Source: Verrucomicrobiota bacterium
GTDB taxonomy: Bacteria > Verrucomicrobiota > Lentisphaeria > Oligosphaerales > Oligosphaeraceae
Assembly (NCBI GenBank): GCA_022709995.1
Contig: JAKLHU010000060.1
Location: 1-8,867, forward strand
Length of the DNA stretch: 8,867 nucleotides
Direction of reading: 5' to 3'
Shown: in pieces, positions 1-6,546 of the stretch
How positions within the stretch are numbered: position 1 is the first letter of the stretch
Layout: every line of letters begins with the position of its first letter
Made by a program: the position numbers and the translations under genes
The notes under the pieces: generated by a model
The model's input: the letters and a program-made list of their open reading frames with translations, nothing else
Told to the model about the DNA's origin: nothing
The model's database searches: none

Positions 1-1498
1 AAAAGTCGAACTCGGCATTCCGGAAGACGACCCGAGGAATCCGGCCGTCATCGCGGACAATGTCGGCGACAACGTCGGCGACGTCGCCGGCATGGGCGCC
101 GACATCTTCGACAGCTACGTCGCCGCCGTCGTCGCCTCCATGCTCCTCGGAGCGTCGTTCTTCGCTTCGGGCGCCATCGGCTTCCAGTACGTCGTCCTGC
201 CGCTCATCCTCTGCGTCATCGGCATCGCCTCCACCTTCATCGGCCTCCCCTTCGTCCGCGTCGGCAAAGACGGCAAACCGGGCCGCGCCCTCAACTTCAG
301 CACCGTGTTCACCTGCGTCGTCTTCGCCGTGCTGGCGACCGTCTTCTTCACCATCGTCAACGCCACGGCCGGCAACGACCCGGCGAAAAGCCTCAACTGG
401 GGCGCCTTGATCTCAACCGTCGCCGGACTTCTCATCGGCGTCATCATCGGCTTCACCACGGATTATTTCACCAACGACGAACACTCGCCAGTCCGCCGCG
501 TCGCCAAAATCTCCGGCTCCGGCACCGGCCTGACCATCATCACCGGCTTCAGCTACGGCCTCATCTCCATCGCCCCGGCCATCGTCGGCATCGTCGCCGC
601 CATGGTCACCGCCTACTTCACATCCCAGGCCTTCGACCTGCCCGGCATCTACGGCGTCGGCATCGCCGCCGTCGGCATGCTCTCCCTCACCGGCATCGTC
701 GTCTCCAACGACGCCTACGGACCAATCGTCGACAACGCCAAGGGCATCGCCGAAATGTCCGGCATGCCGCATGACGTGGTGGACCGCGCCGACACCCTCG
801 ACTCGGCCGGCAACACGGCCAAGGCCATCACCAAGGGCTTCTCCATCAGCGCCGCCGCCCTCACCGTCCTCGCCATGTTCGCCGCCTACTGCGAAACCAT
901 AGCCAAATATTCCGGCAAGGAACTCCTGCTTGATCTGATGGACCCGCTCGTCCTGGCCGGCGTGCTGCTCGGCTGCATCATCCCGGCCCTGTTCAGCGCC
1001 CTGCTGATGCTGGCCGTCACCAAAAACGCCTTCACCATGATCGAGGAGATCCGCCGCCAATTCAAAGCCGAACCGGGCATCCTCAAGGGCACCGTCCTCC
1101 CCGACTACACGCAGTGCGTGGCCATCGCCAGCTCCGGCGCGCTCAAGGCCCTCCTCGGCCCGGCTTTCCTCGCCGTCGTCTCACCCCTCCTGATCGGCTT
1201 CACCCTCGGCCCCGGCGCGCTCGGCGGCTTCCTCGGCGGCGCCATCTTCACCGGCGTCGTCTTCGCCCTCCTGATGTCCAACGCCGGCGGACTGTGGGAC
1301 AATGCCAAAAAATACATCGAGGCCGGCAACTTCGGCGGCTCCGGCTCCGAAGCCCACAAGGCGGCCGTCGTCGGCGACACCGTCGGCGACCCCTTCAAAG
1401 ACACCGCAGGACCCTCGCTCAATACACTCATCACGGTCATGAGCCTGGTCTCCAGCCTCTTCGCCCCCCTGATCGCCGTCTATCATATCTTCGGATAA
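1..1498 (+). CDS. hppA: Membrane-bound proton-pumping pyrophosphatase, C-terminal part (5' end outside window)
   Basis: An integral membrane pump that couples hydrolysis of pyrophosphate to ion export. The frame is open from base 2, and 498 residues plus the stop are visible; full-length members are about 660-810 residues, so the N-terminus is missing. Seen in the sequence: the substrate-site motif DNVGDNVGD (bases 59-85), a second Asp motif DNAKGIAEM (about 731-757), and the C-terminal block SNAGGLWDNAKKYIE followed by GDTVGDPFKDTAGPSLN, with many hydrophobic helices between. The motif GNTAKAITKGF carries Lys (821-823) and Thr (830-832) at the positions that in this family distinguish K+-independent from K+-dependent enzymes (Ala and usually Gly or Ala), so I infer a K+-independent H+ pump. 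Two features are divergent: Lys in DNAKGIAEM, where DNAGGIAEM is usual, and Ile instead of the semi-conserved Glu of the GLxxxxES region (563-565). It may belong to the distant H+-PPase group typified by Chlorobium limicola. The family call is very secure, the subtype less so. Confidence 0.97.
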   Translation, partial: KVELGIPEDDPRNPAVIADNVGDNVGDVAGMGADIFDSYVAAVVASMLLGASFFASGAIGFQYVVLPLILCVIGIASTFIGLPFVRVGKDGKPGRALNFSTVFTCVVFAVLATVFFTIVNATAGNDPAKSLNWGALISTVAGLLIGVIIGFTTDYFTNDEHSPVRRVAKISGSGTGLTIITGFSYGLISIAPAIVGIVAAMVTAYFTSQAFDLPGIYGVGIAAVGMLSLTGIVVSNDAYGPIVDNAKGIAEMSGMPHDVVDRADTLDSAGNTAKAITKGFSISAAALTVLAMFAAYCETIAKYSGKELLLDLMDPLVLAGVLLGCIIPALFSALLMLAVTKNAFTMIEEIRRQFKAEPGILKGTVLPDYTQCVAIASSGALKALLGPAFLAVVSPLLIGFTLGPGALGGFLGGAIFTGVVFALLMSNAGGLWDNAKKYIEAGNFGGSGSEAHKAAVVGDTVGDPFKDTAGPSLNTLITVMSLVSSLFAPLIAVYHIFG

Positions 1499-1516
1499 AC
1501 ACCCGTCCACAAAAAT

Positions 1517-1551
1517 GCCCCCGGCGCCGTTGTTTCAACGACGCCGGGGGC
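1517..1551. terminator. Hairpin terminator between convergent genes, probably bidirectional
   Basis: A 10-bp perfect GC-rich stem (1517-1526 pairs with 1542-1551) continues, past one C/A mismatch, into five more pairs closing a TTT loop. It lies 19 bases after the pyrophosphatase stop. On the + strand it is followed only by a mixed TTCCTGTTA, but on the - strand it is followed by a run of five U (complement of A at 1511-1515). It is therefore a textbook intrinsic terminator for the leftward hydrolase gene and a weaker one for the pyrophosphatase. Confidence 0.85.
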
Positions 1552-1617
1552 TTCCTGTTATGACCTCGCCGGCCCCTCACCGGCTGACGACGTCAACCGC
1601 CCGACAGCCCCGCCCAG

Positions 1618-2940
1618 TCACCCGCGCGTCGCCTGCAGGACCTTGACGCTGGCCTCCACGATCCGGCTGCCGGCCTCGGGCGCCAACTTGCTGGACCGGC
1701 ACAGGTGGGGCTCATAGCCCTCGCCCTTGACGACCTGCTCATAGCCCGGAACATAGCCGACACAGCCGTTCGCCAACTCCACCACCCAGGTGAACGGGTG
1801 CGGCGAACGACGCTTGATCTCCAAGCCAAAAGCACAAAAATACTCCGCCGGATTCGAAACCAGAGCCACCGGGCCGATGCGCACCGATTGGACTTCAACC
1901 GGGACCTTCGGCTCGACCCGGTTCATCTCCGCCAGCAGGACTTCCTCCCGCGCCAAAATGTCGTCCCGATCCCAGGCCGCCCCGGCCGCGCGCGCCGCCA
2001 GACGCGCGCGCGCCGCCGCCTCGACCGCCGGCAACACCGGCCGCGCCTCCACCATGACGACTTCCTGCGCCGCCGCCAAAGGCGCCGACGACAACGTCTC
2101 CATCTGCGCCAAAACTTTCAGCACCTCCGCGGCGACAGTCCAGCCAATCAAACGGCCGCAGGCCTCGCCGCCGTCACGCAACGCGTCTACCGGCTTCAGA
2201 TTGTTGACTTGCGTCACATCGCCGCAGGCGCCATTCGTGAACACGACAACCGTCTCCGGCGTGCCGGCAACCGCCTTGACCGCTTCCCGCATATAATAAG
2301 GATAATCGGCGGAATACGACCCGCCGCCGACGCCGACCGTGCAGTGGCAGGTGAAATTGACCAGACAGCCCAGCAAGGCGCCGCCATCCTGGGCGTAGAC
2401 TCCCAACGCCCCCACCATCGGATCCACCGGCCCGGCCGGCTCAAGGACATCGGCATTGCCTCGCCCGGGATGAGTGCGCTCCGTCCCCCCCGCCATCCGG
2501 AAACGACGGTTGAAAGCCACTTGCTCGGCCTTGCCGGCCCCGGCCTTGATGACGACTTCCTGGCGCTTGCCCCAGGCCCGAATGACAACCTCCGCAATCG
2601 CCTCCGCGACTAAATCGCAATACGCCGGATCAGATTCGCTCAAAAACACGTCGCAGGTGGGACCGCCATTGTGCGTGTGGCTGGCGCCAACCATCACCCG
2701 TCCGCCCGCGATGCCCGTCGCCGCGGTGATCTTCGCCCGCGCCTTCCGGACGGTCGAGCCCTTCACCGACAAGGCGTCGACGCCAACCACGGCGACCGCG
2801 CCGCCCTCATCTTCAAAAACGGCGCCATTGACCCAGAGCGGATCATGCACCGGCCCGGAAAAACGCTTGCCAAACATGCCCGGCATCTCCGTACCCGGCG
2901 CCGGCGTGATGTCCTTTTCCGCAAATCCCGCTTTCAACAT
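1618..2940 (-). CDS. Neutral/alkaline ceramidase-like zinc hydrolase, no visible signal peptide
   Basis: A 440-residue protein resembling the N-terminal domain of neutral/alkaline ceramidases (zinc amidases that cleave N-acyl bonds), of the shorter kind. In order: the opening strand GFAEKDITP (5-13), the zinc-site motif ASHTHNGG (86-93; His88 and His90 likely metal or catalytic), NFTCHCT (195-201) with another His, SADYP (210-214), NGACGDVTQVN (236-246) matching the block around the ceramidase active site, and a C-terminal NPAEYF plus GYVPGYE (about 363-401) that could supply the Glu and Tyr metal ligands. Start choice: the ATG at 2940 has a perfect AGGAGG nine bases upstream (complement of 2950-2955); a GTG at 2964 in the same frame would put that site inside the gene. 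The protein begins directly with the catalytic fold and has no secretion signal, unlike the secreted ceramidases, so it is probably cytoplasmic and its substrate need not be ceramide. Single-gene unit, convergent with the pyrophosphatase. Confidence 0.85.
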   Translation of the reverse strand: MLKAGFAEKDITPAPGTEMPGMFGKRFSGPVHDPLWVNGAVFEDEGGAVAVVGVDALSVKGSTVRKARAKITAATGIAGGRVMVGASHTHNGGPTCDVFLSESDPAYCDLVAEAIAEVVIRAWGKRQEVVIKAGAGKAEQVAFNRRFRMAGGTERTHPGRGNADVLEPAGPVDPMVGALGVYAQDGGALLGCLVNFTCHCTVGVGGGSYSADYPYYMREAVKAVAGTPETVVVFTNGACGDVTQVNNLKPVDALRDGGEACGRLIGWTVAAEVLKVLAQMETLSSAPLAAAQEVVMVEARPVLPAVEAAARARLAARAAGAAWDRDDILAREEVLLAEMNRVEPKVPVEVQSVRIGPVALVSNPAEYFCAFGLEIKRRSPHPFTWVVELANGCVGYVPGYEQVVKGEGYEPHLCRSSKLAPEAGSRIVEASVKVLQATRG

Positions 2941-2949
2941 CGTGAACGT

Positions 2950-2955
2950 CCTCCT
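2950..2955 (-). promoter_or_regulatory. Ribosome binding site AGGAGG of the ceramidase-like gene
   Basis: The complement of CCTCCT gives a perfect AGGAGG, nine bases before the ATG at 2940. It decides the start against the GTG at 2964. It is the only full-consensus Shine-Dalgarno I see in the window. Confidence 0.85.
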
Positions 2956-3076
2956 GAATGTCACCTTTCATCAACGCTTCGATACGTTTACCTCGATCCC
3001 GCCAGCGATGAACCGAATGCCGCCAGCAGACGCGGCAAGCCGGGCGCTGGCCCGCCGCAAATCCCCAAACCCTTGA

Positions 3077-3103
3077 AATATACACCGGAATGATGCGTTT
3101 GAA
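3077..3103 (-). promoter_or_regulatory. Possible leftward promoter of the ceramidase-like gene
   Basis: On the - strand a TATATT -10 (complement of 3077-3082) lies 15 bases after TTCAAA (complement of 3098-3103). The spacer is short and the -35 has two mismatches, so this is weak. The 5' leader would be roughly 130 bases. Confidence 0.3.
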
Positions 3104-3239
3104 CCACGCCAGCCTGCTTTTTCCGCGCCGAAAAGACCCAAGGACGATTGACCACCGGCCGGATATCCTGCCCCAGAACCGCCAGACAACACCCCCGCCA
3201 CGCCCGCCACTGGCCAACCGCATTTCGCCCACGGCACCT

Positions 3240-3268
3240 TTGCCAAAACCACGCCCAGACATTATATT
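3240..3268 (+). promoter_or_regulatory. Sigma70-type promoter of the RsmI/EndoQ/helicase fusion gene
   Basis: TTGCCA (3240-3245), exactly 17 bases of spacer, then TATATT (3263-3268); each hexamer differs from consensus at one position. Transcription would start near 3275, giving a leader of about 40 bases before the ATG at 3315. This is an AT-rich island in GC-rich sequence. Confidence 0.65.
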
Positions 3269-3314
3269 CATTCTGCGCTTTCCTTTACACACTATCCCCA
3301 GCAGGCATCTCACC

Positions 3315-6300
3315 ATGGGCAAACTCACTCTGATCGCAACCCCGATCGGCAATTTGCAGGACATCACCCCCCGCGCCCGCGAAGCCCTCGGCAGCCTTGA
3401 CGCCCTCGCCTGCGAAGACACCAGGCATACCGGCAACCTCCTCAAACTGCTGGCCATCCCCAGACCACCTATCGTCGTCTCCAACCACGAACACAATGAA
3501 CGACGCATGGCCGACAAAATCGTCGAACTGCTCGACGCCGGCAAAAAAGTCGGCCTCTGCAGCGACGCCGGCTACCCCGGCATCAGCGACCCCGGCTACC
3601 CGGCCATCACCGCCGCCCTCGCCAAAATCGGCAATCTGAATGCCGATGGCCGACCCATCCTCGGACTCGACTGCCGAGAACTGCTCGACATCGTCCTGAC
3701 GGCCTCGCCTGACGCCTGGCTGGTCCCCGCCCACATCTGGACGCCGTGGTTCTCCATGCTCGGCTCCAAATCCGGCTTCAGTTCCCTGACGGAATGCTTC
3801 GGCGACCTGGCCGGCGAAATCTTTGCCGCCGAAACCGGCCTTTCCTCCGACATCCCCATGAATCGCCTGGTCAGCAGCCTCGACCACCTGGCCTTGATAT
3901 CCAATTCCGACGCCCACTCGCCCGCCAATCTGGGCCGCAACGCCACCATCTTCCACCGCGAACCGGCTTACCATGCCATCCGCCAGGCGCTGAAAACACA
4001 TTCCCCGGCCGATTTTGGCGGCACCCTGGACCTGTTTCCCGAAGAAGGCAAATATCATCTCGATGGCCACCGGGCCTGCAAAGTCTGCCTGGAACCCCGG
4101 CAGTCGAAAGAGCTCAACAACCTCTGCCCGGTCTGCGGCAAACCCCTCGTCCTCGGCGTCCTGCATCGAGTCCTGGAATTGGCGGACCGGACGGACACCA
4201 CCCCGCCGCCCAGCCCCATCCCCTACACGTATATCATCCCCCTGCCGGAACTGCTCGCCGAAATCAACCAGTGCGCCGCGACCACGAACACCGTGGCCAG
4301 CAAACACGAGGCCTTGCTGGCCAAATATGGCCCCGAAGACCATATCCTGCGCACTATGGACCTGGAGCCCCTGCGCCAGGCCGACCCGCTCCTCGCCGAA
4401 GCCATCCACCGGGTCCGCCAACGGAAAGTCATCCGCCAGGGCGGCTATGACGGCGAATACGGCCGCATCACGGTCTTCAATCGCGATGACCAAAACGACA
4501 TCCTCCGCCAAGGCCTGCTCATCGCCGCCGACCCGACGCCGAAAAACACCACCGCCCCCAAAACCACTCTGCTCGCGGCAACCGCCGACCACGTTCACGA
4601 ATCGGCCAGCGCCCGTTATCCGGAAACGGAAACGGAACTGAAGCCGGAACCCGGCCGCTATGACTTGCCACCCCTGCCATCAGCTGACTGGCCCGGCGCC
4701 CAGCCCGCCAAACCATCCCGCCAACTTGAACTTTTCCCCGACCCCGGCGCACACCTCCTGGAAGGCCTGACCGAAGCGCAACGCACCGCCGCCAGCGACA
4801 ACCACCGCGCCGTCATCATCGTCGCCGGCCCCGGCGCCGGCAAAACCAGAACCCTGACCCGAAGAATTGCCTGGCTGGTCGCCACCAGGACCGTCCTGCC
4901 GGAAAACGTCCTCGCCGTCACCTTCACCAACCGCGCCGCCCAAGACATGCGCCAACGCCTCCAGGACCTGCTCGGACAGACCGCCCATGCCCTGCGCGTC
5001 AGCACCTTCCACCGCTTCTGCCTGGACCTCATCCGCAACCACCATAACGCCCTGCAACTCAGCGCCGACTTCGAACTCTGGGATGACGAACACGCCGAAC
5101 AATGGCTGACCCGAAAACACTCGCTGCCGCCGGAACTCGTCAGCGAAATGCTCCTGAACCCCGCCGCCAGCCGGGAATTGCTCGCCGAAATGCTCGCCAA
5201 CAACTGCCTCTGCCTGCAACTCCTCGTCCCCGCGGCAATCCTTCTCCTGACCAGACAACCCGAACTCATCCGCGATATAAACGCCCACTCCATCAGCGTC
5301 GATGAATGGCAGGATGTCAGCCAGGACCAATACGACCTGACCAAGATTCTGGCCGGCGCCGCCCGCTCCCTCTGCGTCATCGGCGACCCCGAACAAAGCA
5401 TCTACGCCTTCCGGGGCGCTTCTGAACAATTCTTCCAACAGCTGCAAGCCGACTTCCCGGACGCCAAACGCCACGTTCTCCGCCATAACTTCCGCTCCGA
5501 CGCCAACATCGTCCATGCCGCCAACCACCTGTTTGACGACCTCCCGCAAACCGCGCGCACGCCATCGCTTCCCGCCCGTGGCGGCATCCACAAGATCCGC
5601 TTCTTCCAGGCCGATTCGGCAGCCGCCGAAGCAAAGTACATCGCCCGCGAAATCGAACGCTGGCTCGGAGGCGTGGACCATTTTTCCCATGACAGCCAAC
5701 GCGTGGACAGCCCTGACAATGCCTCCCTCAGCCTGGCCGACATCGCCATCCTGGTCCGCCTGAAAGCCCTTGTCAAGCCCATCGCCGATGCCATCGCCCG
5801 ACTCGGCCTGCCAGTCTTCCTCCCTGAACAGCACGGCCGGAACCGCATCGCCAGCATATTCCTCCGCCAGGCCATGGCCCTGTCGCCGTTCCGACGCCGA
5901 GCCCCCGCCGCCCAGGCCGTCGACATCCTCAAAGCCATCAAAACCATCGACGACAGCGAAGCCGAAATGGTCGCCACCTTGAAACAAAACCTGGCGCAAT
6001 TCCCTGACAGCCTCAATGACTTTCTCGACCAAAACGCCTTGTTCAAGCCGGCGGACGCCATGTCGCAACGCGGGCAACGCCTGACGGTCATGACCTGTCA
6101 CGCCGCCAAAGGCCTCGAATTCCCCCTCGTCTTCATCGCTGCCGCGGAAGACCGCTTCTTCCCCTTCCTGGAAGGCAAAACCACAAACCTGGATGAAGAA
6201 CGACGCTTGCTGTACGTGGCCATGACCAGAGCCGAACGCGTCCTTTACCTGACCACCGCCCGCCGCACCTGCTTCGGCAAAACAGCTGACCCGGAATGGT

Positions 6301-6413
6301 CCCGCTTTCTGGCTCAAATTCCAACTGGACTCCGGGACCTTTGCCTCGACCAGCCAGGCCATCCGAAAAAAAACAGGACCGGCCTCCAGCCCTTTCTGCC
6401 GGGTTTGCAGTGA
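3315..6413 (+). CDS. Chimeric RsmI (N-terminal fragment) - EndoQ (PHP, N-truncated) - UvrD-type helicase
   Basis: A 1032-residue open frame with three recognisable parts. Residues 1-102 are the start of RsmI, with TPIGNLQDITPRA, EDTRHTG and SDAGYPGISDPGY; the rest of its methylase domain (about 170 residues) is absent. Residues 103-385 match bacterial EndoQ, an endonuclease that cuts beside deaminated bases: KIGNLNADGRPILGLD, the PHP motifs PAHIWTPW (His140) and SNSDAHS (Asp199, His201), a CxxC...CxxC zinc site (Cys255, 258, 271, 274) and GYDGEYG. The first ~110 residues of EndoQ, including the metal-binding DLHxHS motif, are missing. Residues about 485-1000 are a full superfamily 1A helicase: Q-motif LTEAQR, Walker A GPGAGKT (505-511), TFTNRAA, VDEWQDV (Walker B), GDPEQSIYAFRG, HNFRS, TCHAAKGLEFP and YVAMTRAE. 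A linker carries QLELF (470-474). The ATG at 3315 is chosen because RsmI similarity begins there; its Shine-Dalgarno is weak (AGG nine bases upstream). The helicase looks active; the methylase cannot be complete, and the nuclease lacks two of its four metal motifs. Confidence 0.85.
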   Translation: MGKLTLIATPIGNLQDITPRAREALGSLDALACEDTRHTGNLLKLLAIPRPPIVVSNHEHNERRMADKIVELLDAGKKVGLCSDAGYPGISDPGYPAITAALAKIGNLNADGRPILGLDCRELLDIVLTASPDAWLVPAHIWTPWFSMLGSKSGFSSLTECFGDLAGEIFAAETGLSSDIPMNRLVSSLDHLALISNSDAHSPANLGRNATIFHREPAYHAIRQALKTHSPADFGGTLDLFPEEGKYHLDGHRACKVCLEPRQSKELNNLCPVCGKPLVLGVLHRVLELADRTDTTPPPSPIPYTYIIPLPELLAEINQCAATTNTVASKHEALLAKYGPEDHILRTMDLEPLRQADPLLAEAIHRVRQRKVIRQGGYDGEYGRITVFNRDDQNDILRQGLLIAADPTPKNTTAPKTTLLAATADHVHESASARYPETETELKPEPGRYDLPPLPSADWPGAQPAKPSRQLELFPDPGAHLLEGLTEAQRTAASDNHRAVIIVAGPGAGKTRTLTRRIAWLVATRTVLPENVLAVTFTNRAAQDMRQRLQDLLGQTAHALRVSTFHRFCLDLIRNHHNALQLSADFELWDDEHAEQWLTRKHSLPPELVSEMLLNPAASRELLAEMLANNCLCLQLLVPAAILLLTRQPELIRDINAHSISVDEWQDVSQDQYDLTKILAGAARSLCVIGDPEQSIYAFRGASEQFFQQLQADFPDAKRHVLRHNFRSDANIVHAANHLFDDLPQTARTPSLPARGGIHKIRFFQADSAAAEAKYIAREIERWLGGVDHFSHDSQRVDSPDNASLSLADIAILVRLKALVKPIADAIARLGLPVFLPEQHGRNRIASIFLRQAMALSPFRRRAPAAQAVDILKAIKTIDDSEAEMVATLKQNLAQFPDSLNDFLDQNALFKPADAMSQRGQRLTVMTCHAAKGLEFPLVFIAAAEDRFFPFLEGKTTNLDEERRLLYVAMTRAERVLYLTTARRTCFGKTADPEWSRFLAQIPTGLRDLCLDQPGHPKKNRTGLQPFLPGLQ
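3606..3632 (+). other. Fusion junction between RsmI-like and EndoQ-like sequence
   Basis: RsmI similarity runs through SDPGY and the following helix (ITAAL). From AKIGN onward the sequence matches the middle of an EndoQ PHP domain. Both families can have an Ala-Leu-Ala helix end here, so a short shared stretch around GCCGCCCTCGCC (about 3610-3621) may have guided the join. There is no stop, frameshift or change of base composition at the boundary. Confidence 0.7.
4722..4736 (+). other. Candidate sliding-clamp-binding motif QLELF in the nuclease-helicase linker
   Basis: Residues 470-474 of the fusion protein read QLELF, one conservative change from the bacterial beta-clamp pentapeptide QL(S/D)LF. 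It sits in a Pro-rich, low-complexity linker (about 435-480), where such motifs are accessible. Archaeal EndoQ binds the clamp PCNA, which makes a clamp contact plausible. Function is inferred, not shown. Confidence 0.55.
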
Positions 6414-6420
6414 CAGGCAG

Positions 6421-6448
6421 TTGCGGCGACGCGGCAAGGTTGTATATT
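6421..6448 (+). promoter_or_regulatory. Candidate promoter of the cyclase-like gene
   Basis: TATATT (6443-6448) lies 16 bases after TTGCGG (6421-6426). The -10 has one mismatch to consensus and the -35 three. It falls just after the fusion gene stop, and its -10 is identical to that of the promoter at 3240-3268. The predicted leader is about 90 bases. Confidence 0.45.
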
Positions 6449-6477
6449 GAGCGGAAGAAGACGACGCCCGCACGCCC

Positions 6478-6493
6478 GCGCCCCCTAGGGCGC
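6478..6493 (+). other. GC hairpin in the leader of the cyclase-like gene
   Basis: GCGCCC (6478-6483) pairs perfectly with GGGCGC (6488-6493) around a CCTA loop. No U-run follows, so it is not a standard terminator. It would sit early in the leader if the promoter at 6421-6448 is used. Role unknown. Confidence 0.4.
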
Positions 6494-6546
6494 CACGCCA
6501 GCTAACGTCCATCCTCGCCCACCATCACCCCCGCGCACCCCCGACC

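Larger units (their letters stand above)
2941..3314. other. Divergent intergenic region with promoters, no gene
   Basis: 374 bases separate the leftward ceramidase-like gene from the rightward fusion gene. The rightward frame is open back to an ATG at 3090, but that stretch translates to Pro/Arg-rich sequence unlike any protein family and lies upstream of and across a good promoter, so I treat it as non-coding. The region holds the leftward ribosome binding site, a weak leftward promoter candidate and a good rightward promoter. I see no RNA gene or repeat. Confidence 0.7.

Noticed and set aside
2293..2298. Perfect TATAAT on the + strand
   Set aside because: It lies inside the ceramidase-like coding sequence, on its antisense strand, with no gene following in that direction for about 1 kb.
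1705..2613. Rightward open frame (302 codons) opposite the ceramidase-like gene
   Set aside because: Arg-rich translation without family features; the opposite strand carries the hydrolase motifs and a perfect ribosome binding site.
2941..2964. Upstream GTG start of the ceramidase-like gene
   Set aside because: It would place the AGGAGG ribosome binding site inside the coding region. The ATG at 2940 is correctly spaced from it.
3090..3314. N-terminal extension of the fusion gene to the ATG at 3090
   Set aside because: The 75 extra codons are Pro/Arg-rich and unlike RsmI, and they overlap the promoter at 3240-3268. RsmI similarity begins exactly at 3315.
3285..4598. Leftward open frame (437 codons) opposite the RsmI/EndoQ part
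   Set aside because: Low-complexity Gly/Val/Asp translation, no domain, and fully overlapped by a recognisable protein on the other strand.
6478..6493. Hairpin as terminator of the fusion gene
   Set aside because: There is no U-run after it on either strand, and it lies downstream of a candidate promoter for the next gene.
4680..6512. Long leftward open frame (610 codons) opposite the helicase part
   Set aside because: It is antisense to a gene with a complete set of helicase motifs, its translation is Gly/Ala/Asp-rich without any recognisable motif, and such frames are common opposite GC-rich genes with C-ending codons.
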